The notes below the pieces were generated by a model, which was given only the letters and a program-made list of their open reading frames with translations, was not told where the DNA came from and did no database searches. The translations under genes were made by a program, and so were the position numbers. Positions 35,993 to 40,824 of a stretch of 40,824 bases of DNA are shown one piece after another (position 1 is the stretch's first letter; each line of letters begins with the position of its first letter). The stretch is from Fidelibacterota bacterium (lineage in GTDB: Bacteria > Fidelibacterota > Marinisomatia > Marinisomatales > TCS55). Where the stretch lies: assembly GCA_018674655.1 (NCBI GenBank), contig JABGZQ010000108.1:1-40824 (forward strand), in the 5' to 3' direction.

Positions 35993-37681
35993 TTGCATAC
36001 CAAATTAATAACATTATTCCCGATCATTTTACTTTTATGGATTGGTTGTGAAAAAGATATAGCCGATATGGTCATTCAAAATGGAAAAATATATACGGTA
36101 GATGAATTTAATCCACTGGTCGAAGCTGTGGCGGTTAAGGATGGAAAAATTATTGCCGTGGGGTCTCAAAGAATAATTTCACAATGGATTGGAGCCCAAA
36201 CTCAGGTGGTCAATTTAAATAGGGGAACCATGATTCCAGGGCTTATCGAGGGCCATGGCCACTTTATGGGATTAGGATTTGCGAAAATGCGTCTGGATCT
36301 CACAACAATTTCTAATTATGATGATCTGGTGGATATGGTTGCTTCCGCGGTAGAAAAGAGTGAGCCGGGGAAATGGATTTTGGGCCGCGGGTGGCACCAG
36401 AGTAAATGGACATCTACGCCTAACACAATCGTGAAAGGATTTCAAACCCATGAGAAACTGAGTGCCGTTTCACCCAATAATCCTGTGTGGTTAACACACG
36501 CCAGCGGCCATGCAGGTTTCGCGAATGAAAAAGCCATGGAAATTTCCGGTATAAGTTCTGAATCCAATTTTGGGGATGGGGGAGAAATCATAAAAGATTT
36601 GAAGGGAACTCCAACCGGTATATTTAATGAACGCGCTCAGGGTTTAATCAGTCGCAATGTACCTATAGAGGGGAGTGGTAATGCTGAAATGGCATTCAAT
36701 CTTGCCGTTCAGGCCAGTTTAGAAAATGGTATTACCTCATTTCAAGATGCTGGTGTTGGCAAAAGCACAATCAAAGTATACAGAAATGGGCTGAAAAAGA
36801 ATAAATTAAAAGTTCGGCTTTATGTTATGCTAACTAGTCGGGATCCGGATTTACTTGAGGAGTGGTATGAAAAGGGACCTGAGATTGGAACGGGTGGTGA
36901 TTATTTAACGATTCGATCTATTAAGCTGAATGCAGATGGTGCCTTGGGTTCCAGAGGCGCATGGCTGCTGGATGATTATATAGATCGGCCGGGGCATGTG
37001 GGTATGGCCACTCAGTCCATGGAATATGTTTATGAAGTTTCCTCCGATGGGTTCGCCAAAGGATTCCAGGTAAATACGCATGCCATTGGAGACCGGGCCA
37101 ACCGAGAAGTTCTGGATCAATATGAAGACGTCTTTAATGAAAATCCTAATATCGACCATCGTTGGCGTATCGAACATGCCCAGCATATTGATCCTAAAGA
37201 TATTCCTAGATTTGCAGAAATGGGTGTCATTCCTTCTATGCAGGCCATCCATTTAAGCTCAGACCGGCCTTGGGCGATTAATCGCTTGGGACCAAAAAGA
37301 ATAAAAGATGGTGCCTATGTATGGCGAAAATTAATGGATTCTGGCGCCATTATAATAAATGGGACTGATGTGCCCGTTGAACCTGTGAATCCTATTGCAA
37401 GCTTTTATGCCAGTGTATCAAGAAAAACACTGGGTGGCGTTCCAGATGGCGGTTTTGAACCAGATCAGAAAATGACTCGATTTGAAGCATTAAAAAGCTA
37501 TACCATTAACGCTGCTTATGGCGCCTTTGAAGAAAATATTAAAGGCTCAATCCAAGTGGGAAAATATGCTGATTTTACCGTACTATCTCAAGATATCATG
37601 ACCATTCCTGAGAGAGATATTTTGGATACCAAAATAGTATACACCATCGTAAATGGAATAATTGAGTATCAAGCGAAGTGA
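35993..37681 (+). CDS. Amidohydrolase family lipoprotein (YtcJ-like)
   Basis: The protein has 562 residues from TTG 35993, chosen because GGAGG lies 5 bases upstream; ATGs at 35948 and 35969 extend it without a ribosome site. The signal peptide ends in lipobox LWIGC (Cys19), so the enzyme is tethered in the periplasm or envelope. Metal and substrate motifs are PGLIEGHGHFMG, NADGALGSRGAWL, QVNTHAIGDRANREV and IEHAQHI, with the catalytic Asp in NGTDVPVEPVNP. YtcJ-like enzymes hydrolyse N-acyl or cyclic amides; the substrate is unknown. Confidence 0.92.
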   Translation: MHTKLITLFPIILLLWIGCEKDIADMVIQNGKIYTVDEFNPLVEAVAVKDGKIIAVGSQRIISQWIGAQTQVVNLNRGTMIPGLIEGHGHFMGLGFAKMRLDLTTISNYDDLVDMVASAVEKSEPGKWILGRGWHQSKWTSTPNTIVKGFQTHEKLSAVSPNNPVWLTHASGHAGFANEKAMEISGISSESNFGDGGEIIKDLKGTPTGIFNERAQGLISRNVPIEGSGNAEMAFNLAVQASLENGITSFQDAGVGKSTIKVYRNGLKKNKLKVRLYVMLTSRDPDLLEEWYEKGPEIGTGGDYLTIRSIKLNADGALGSRGAWLLDDYIDRPGHVGMATQSMEYVYEVSSDGFAKGFQVNTHAIGDRANREVLDQYEDVFNENPNIDHRWRIEHAQHIDPKDIPRFAEMGVIPSMQAIHLSSDRPWAINRLGPKRIKDGAYVWRKLMDSGAIIINGTDVPVEPVNPIASFYASVSRKTLGGVPDGGFEPDQKMTRFEALKSYTINAAYGAFEENIKGSIQVGKYADFTVLSQDIMTIPERDILDTKIVYTIVNGIIEYQAK

Positions 37682-37734
37682 TTGGCAATGCAATACAATA
37701 TAACCATTAATAAACAGTCTACTTCGCCCACAAT

Positions 37735-38466
37735 ATGATCAGCCGAAATCAAGTTAAATTAATTCGATCGCTCCAACAAAAAAAGTTCAGGGAAGAACAT
37801 GGGCTTTTTATCGTGGAGGGGTTGCGATCTATCCAGGAGGCGCTTAGGGCAAACGCTTCTATTGAATCCATTTTTTGGACGGAGGCGTTTTCAGAAAAAA
37901 ATAGCAACCATATGAACACAATTAGCGCGGTTCAAAATGAGTCTATTCTTATGGCTGAAATGAAACAGCTGTCTCCTTCAACAACCCCACCTGGTGTCTT
38001 GGCCGTATGCAAAATACCAATATTCGATTCTCCAGATATGAATCGTAATTTTATATATTTAGATCATATTTCAGACCCGGGAAATATGGGCACCATACTC
38101 CGAACAGCCCTGTGGTTTGGAATACATAATATTGTGCTGTCCGAGGCCTGTATAGACCCATTTAATCCGAAAGTTGTACGTGGTGCCATGGGGGCTCATT
38201 TCCATATTTCATGGATTGGAACCATGCCATTGCCTGCATTTACTGATTACACGGTTTTAGGAGCAGATTATCGAGGAAACTCTATCTTGGCAGTCAAAAA
38301 AATACCCGATAAGTGGGTTCTCGTTATGGGAAGTGAGGCCCATGGGATTAGTTCGGATGTACACGATGAGTTAGATCAATTGATAGCTATACCAAAAGTA
38401 GGAACTGGGGAATCGCTCAATGTGGGTGTTTCCATGGGTATTTTACTCCATTGTTTAACGACTTAA
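37735..38466 (+). CDS. TrmH/SpoU-family RNA 2'-O-methyltransferase
   Basis: The protein has 243 residues. The N-terminal substrate-binding domain contains KKFREEHGLFIVEGLRSI. The SPOUT knot follows: YLDHISDPGNMGTILRTALW (motif 1), WVLVMGSEAHGIS (motif 2) and IPKVGTGESLNVGVSMGILL (motif 3, with the conserved Asn and Gly). It methylates ribose in rRNA or tRNA; which one cannot be told. It lies between an amidohydrolase and a CPBP protease, likely a loose rightward operon. Confidence 0.93.
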   Translation: MISRNQVKLIRSLQQKKFREEHGLFIVEGLRSIQEALRANASIESIFWTEAFSEKNSNHMNTISAVQNESILMAEMKQLSPSTTPPGVLAVCKIPIFDSPDMNRNFIYLDHISDPGNMGTILRTALWFGIHNIVLSEACIDPFNPKVVRGAMGAHFHISWIGTMPLPAFTDYTVLGADYRGNSILAVKKIPDKWVLVMGSEAHGISSDVHDELDQLIAIPKVGTGESLNVGVSMGILLHCLTT

Positions 38467-38536
38467 CCTCTTGTTTCTCCGTTTATAAAGAATACCGTAA
38501 CTTCCCGGATAATGAACAAGTTGGATTCAGACTCTT

Positions 38537-39340
38537 ATGACTCAGACCCACACAGTACGGTTTGCATTTGGGATCGTTTTTTTATCGGTCCTCTCAGCCC
38601 TGATTATCGGCTCCATATTCAGTGCCTTGGATCCGTCTATCCTTTCCGGCGATAAGCCGGGCCTTCTTACCTATATTGCCATGTTCATTGGCCAAAGTGT
38701 TTTGGTCGTCCCTGTCGTTCTTTTTTTAATACGAAAAAAATATCCCCTAAAAAAATCCTTAAGGTTAAACCCTGTATCAAAAAATATAATTAATTCGACC
38801 ATTTTATTATCACTGGGTGCTATGATTATTTCAGATGAAATTAATATTTTAGTCGACATGGTTATCCCCATGCCTGACTCCTTCCTTCAGATTGAAGCAA
38901 TGCTCACTCCCGACAACCCTCTGTCTATGGCTTTACTTTTGTTTACGATTGTCCTGTTAGCCCCAATTGGGGAAGAAGTTATATTCCGCGGATTTCTACA
39001 AAAATACCTTGAGGATGTATGGGGAGATGTTACCCGTGCCGTTTTATTCTCAAGTTTATTTTTTGCCGTCATCCATTTCAATCCTTATTGGATGATTCAA
39101 ATATATCTGTTGGGGGTAATTTTAGGATACCTTGCGTGGTATACAAATTCTATCATTCCCAGTATTATTTTTCATATAATTATAAATGCGACATCCTTAT
39201 TGTTTACATCTATGGGTGATTCTTTTGAATCCATTATTGTATGGCATGGGCATATAAATCCCATAATATTTTTATTAGCTATTGCTTCTTTTTGGGTAGG
39301 ATTTAAACAACTGAAAAACCCCGCGGGAGATAAAAAATGA
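38537..39340 (+). CDS. CPBP family intramembrane glutamic metalloprotease
   Basis: The protein has 267 residues with about eight hydrophobic segments. The family motifs are Glu146, Glu147 and Arg151 in IGEEVIFRGFLQ, His180 in FFAVIHF and His213 in SIIFHIIINA. Eukaryotic Rce1 relatives cleave prenylated proteins; bacterial ones often act in bacteriocin immunity or membrane-protein processing. Its stop overlaps mgtE by four bases. Confidence 0.94.
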   Translation: MTQTHTVRFAFGIVFLSVLSALIIGSIFSALDPSILSGDKPGLLTYIAMFIGQSVLVVPVVLFLIRKKYPLKKSLRLNPVSKNIINSTILLSLGAMIISDEINILVDMVIPMPDSFLQIEAMLTPDNPLSMALLLFTIVLLAPIGEEVIFRGFLQKYLEDVWGDVTRAVLFSSLFFAVIHFNPYWMIQIYLLGVILGYLAWYTNSIIPSIIFHIIINATSLLFTSMGDSFESIIVWHGHINPIIFLLAIASFWVGFKQLKNPAGDKK

Positions 39341-40710
39341 AAAAAGAAATGTTCGATACAGAAATTACCATTCTCCGGGACACATTTAGGCGATTGCTTC
39401 GGCGTCATGCTAAATCTAATATTATTAAGTTGATTGGCAAAACACACCCGGCAGACATGGCTCTCACTTTTCGGTATTTTATTGATGAAGAACAAGATAC
39501 AATTTTTTCTATGATGAAACCATCAGAAGAAACGGTAGAGTTTTTAAACGAACTAGATGAAGCCATTACCACTCGCCTTCTGCAGCAGGAAACGCCACAG
39601 CGCATTGCCGATATTTTAGAAGAGGCCAGCTCAAATGAAACGGCCCACCTTATGGGGTTGATGGATGAAGATTATGCTACCGCCGTCATTGACCTTCTCC
39701 AAGCTGAAGAACAAGAAAAGCTTGAAGAAATAATGGCCTATCCCGAAGACAGCGCGGGAATTCTTATGTATACAGATGTGTTTACACTCCACGAAGAGAC
39801 CAAAGCAATTGACGCGATTGCCGCACTTCAGGATCAAGAAGAAGCCGAGATGGTTTTTTATCTGTATGCCGTAGATAATGATGGTCGATTGACAGGGGTT
39901 GTGTCTTTACGGGATTTAGTTACAACATCAAGTGAAACTCTATTGGAAGATATTATGTCTCGTAAGGTACATGCTGTCAGACCTGAAACAGATCAAGAAG
40001 AAGTGGCGCGAATTGTATCTCAATATAATTTTCTTGCGGTACCTGTGGTTGACTCAGAAGATCAATTGTTGGGTATTGTCACAGTAGATGATGTTGTGGA
40101 TATTATTCGCGAGGAAGCCACTGAAGACTTTTTACAAATGGTGGGTGCAGGTAAAGACCGTGAGATTTTATTAAAATCTTCTTGGGATAATGCACGCATG
40201 CGGTTTCCTTGGCTTTTTGCCAGTTGGGCTGGGGGTATTCTGGCCGCATTCATTATTGGTATTTTTGATGATATTCTTCAGAGCACCATCGTCTTGGCTG
40301 CATTTATTCCAGTGATTATCGGTATGGGTGGTAATATAGGTACCCAGTCTTCCACCATCATTGTCCGTGGATTGGCCACGGGACGTGTTGGGTTAGAAAA
40401 TTCAGTAAAAATTTTATTAAAAGAAATCCGCGTCGGTCTTATTCTGGGCGTTTTATACGGAATCCTTTTAGGCATTTTTGCCATTTTTCAATTTTTGGAT
40501 GTATCCCCATTGTTGGGACTTGTTGTGGGCTTAAGCATTTGTGCGTCCATGATTATTGCAGCAACGATTGGGTCCCTGGTCCCCTTAATTCTCAACCGCT
40601 TTGATATTGATCCTGCTGTGGCAACAGGCCCTTTTGTGACAACTGCCATTGATATTCTGGGCGTTGCCCTTTATTTTTGGATTGCAGGATCTTTTCTTGG
40701 TATTACCTGA
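39337..40710 (+). CDS. mgtE: Magnesium transporter MgtE
   Basis: The protein has 457 residues. The cytosolic N domain is about 1-130, a CBS pair spans about 135-255 (DSAGILMYTDVFTL, DIMSRKVHAVRPE) and five TM helices follow from about 285. The pore signature is IGMGGNIGTQSSTIIVRGLATG. It is a Mg2+ channel-like importer gated by Mg2+ bound to the N and CBS domains. The start overlaps the CPBP stop. Confidence 0.97.
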   Translation: MKKEMFDTEITILRDTFRRLLRRHAKSNIIKLIGKTHPADMALTFRYFIDEEQDTIFSMMKPSEETVEFLNELDEAITTRLLQQETPQRIADILEEASSNETAHLMGLMDEDYATAVIDLLQAEEQEKLEEIMAYPEDSAGILMYTDVFTLHEETKAIDAIAALQDQEEAEMVFYLYAVDNDGRLTGVVSLRDLVTTSSETLLEDIMSRKVHAVRPETDQEEVARIVSQYNFLAVPVVDSEDQLLGIVTVDDVVDIIREEATEDFLQMVGAGKDREILLKSSWDNARMRFPWLFASWAGGILAAFIIGIFDDILQSTIVLAAFIPVIIGMGGNIGTQSSTIIVRGLATGRVGLENSVKILLKEIRVGLILGVLYGILLGIFAIFQFLDVSPLLGLVVGLSICASMIIAATIGSLVPLILNRFDIDPAVATGPFVTTAIDILGVALYFWIAGSFLGIT

Positions 40711-40722
40711 TTGTGACCTGTC

Positions 40723-40824
40723 ATGCGCAGGAAACTCTTTTTTTCTCTTTTTAGCACCATAATATTCAGTCAGGATTATTCTGCCAAAGTATATGGATTC
40801 TCCGTAGCAGATGCCCATTTGACA
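40723..40824 (+). CDS. Secreted protein, N-terminal fragment
   Basis: The frame is open from ATG 40723 to the window end (34 codons). It begins MRRKLFFSLFSTIIFSQDYS, a plausible signal peptide with cleavage near SQ|DY. The remaining residues (AKVYGFSVADAHLT) do not identify a family. It follows mgtE by 12 bases on the same strand, so it may be cotranscribed. The longer opening on the opposite strand here is a shadow. Confidence 0.5.
   Translation, partial: MRRKLFFSLFSTIIFSQDYSAKVYGFSVADAHLT

Noticed and set aside
40585-40818. 77-codon minus-strand open frame at the window end
   Set aside because: It runs antisense to the mgtE pore region and to a better signal-peptide start on the plus strand.

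Overview
The window is AT-rich bacterial chromosome with tightly packed genes, mostly housekeeping. Several gene families point to a diderm of the FCB superphylum (the group with Bacteroidetes, Ignavibacteria and Marinimicrobia). These are outer-membrane beta-barrels ending in Phe, a PorV-like barrel next to a Bacteroidetes-style helix-hairpin-helix outer-membrane protein, an archaeal-type prolyl-tRNA synthetase and a split B12-binding mutase domain. Candidatus Marinimicrobia (SAR406) is my best guess, by inference only. No gap between genes exceeds 300 bases; the longest is about 260 bases (30003-30260). I saw no tRNA, rRNA, CRISPR array, insertion sequence or prophage.

Layout. 1-3148 (+) is the end of an ABC exporter operon: ATPase fragment, permease, barrel protein, CsgG-like protein with a barrel-like C-terminus. 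3152-8882 (-) is a hydrolase cassette: HAD phosphatase, penicillin-acylase-type Ntn hydrolase, S9 peptidase and a phytase/esterase-like propeller. 8987-9996 (+) holds two tandem paralogous lipoproteins of unknown function. 10000-13040 (-) carries an AlkA-type glycosylase, a methyltransferase, a TPR protein, a B12-binding domain and dtd. 13037-28701 (-) is a long run of core genes. In transcription order these are the HhH outer-membrane protein, amidase, murI, folC, rho, a Cas6-like protein, an aminotransferase, rpmE, a DUF1385 gene, prfA, prmC and dnaE. 28631-30002 (-) contains a PorV-like barrel preceded by two tiny paralogous membrane proteins with strong ribosome binding sites and striking RNA hairpins. 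30261-31900 (+) is eno-ftsB. 31903-35865 (-) holds rhomboid, a permuted NlpC/P60-like protein, recO and proS. 35993-40824 (+) holds an amidohydrolase, a SpoU methyltransferase, a CPBP protease, mgtE and the start of a secreted protein.

Most notable: (1) an orphan Cas6-family protein with an intact glycine-rich RNA-binding loop but no histidine in the whole Cas6-like domain, fused to a charged tail and inserted between rho and rpmE; (2) the tandem 69/70-residue membrane proteins with their hairpins; (3) a glutamate racemase with no canonical start codon upstream of its essential Asp; (4) the tandem lipoprotein pair. The rho-to-dnaE block links transcription termination, ribosome assembly, translation release and replication, so the Cas6-like protein sits in an RNA/termination context rather than a defence context.
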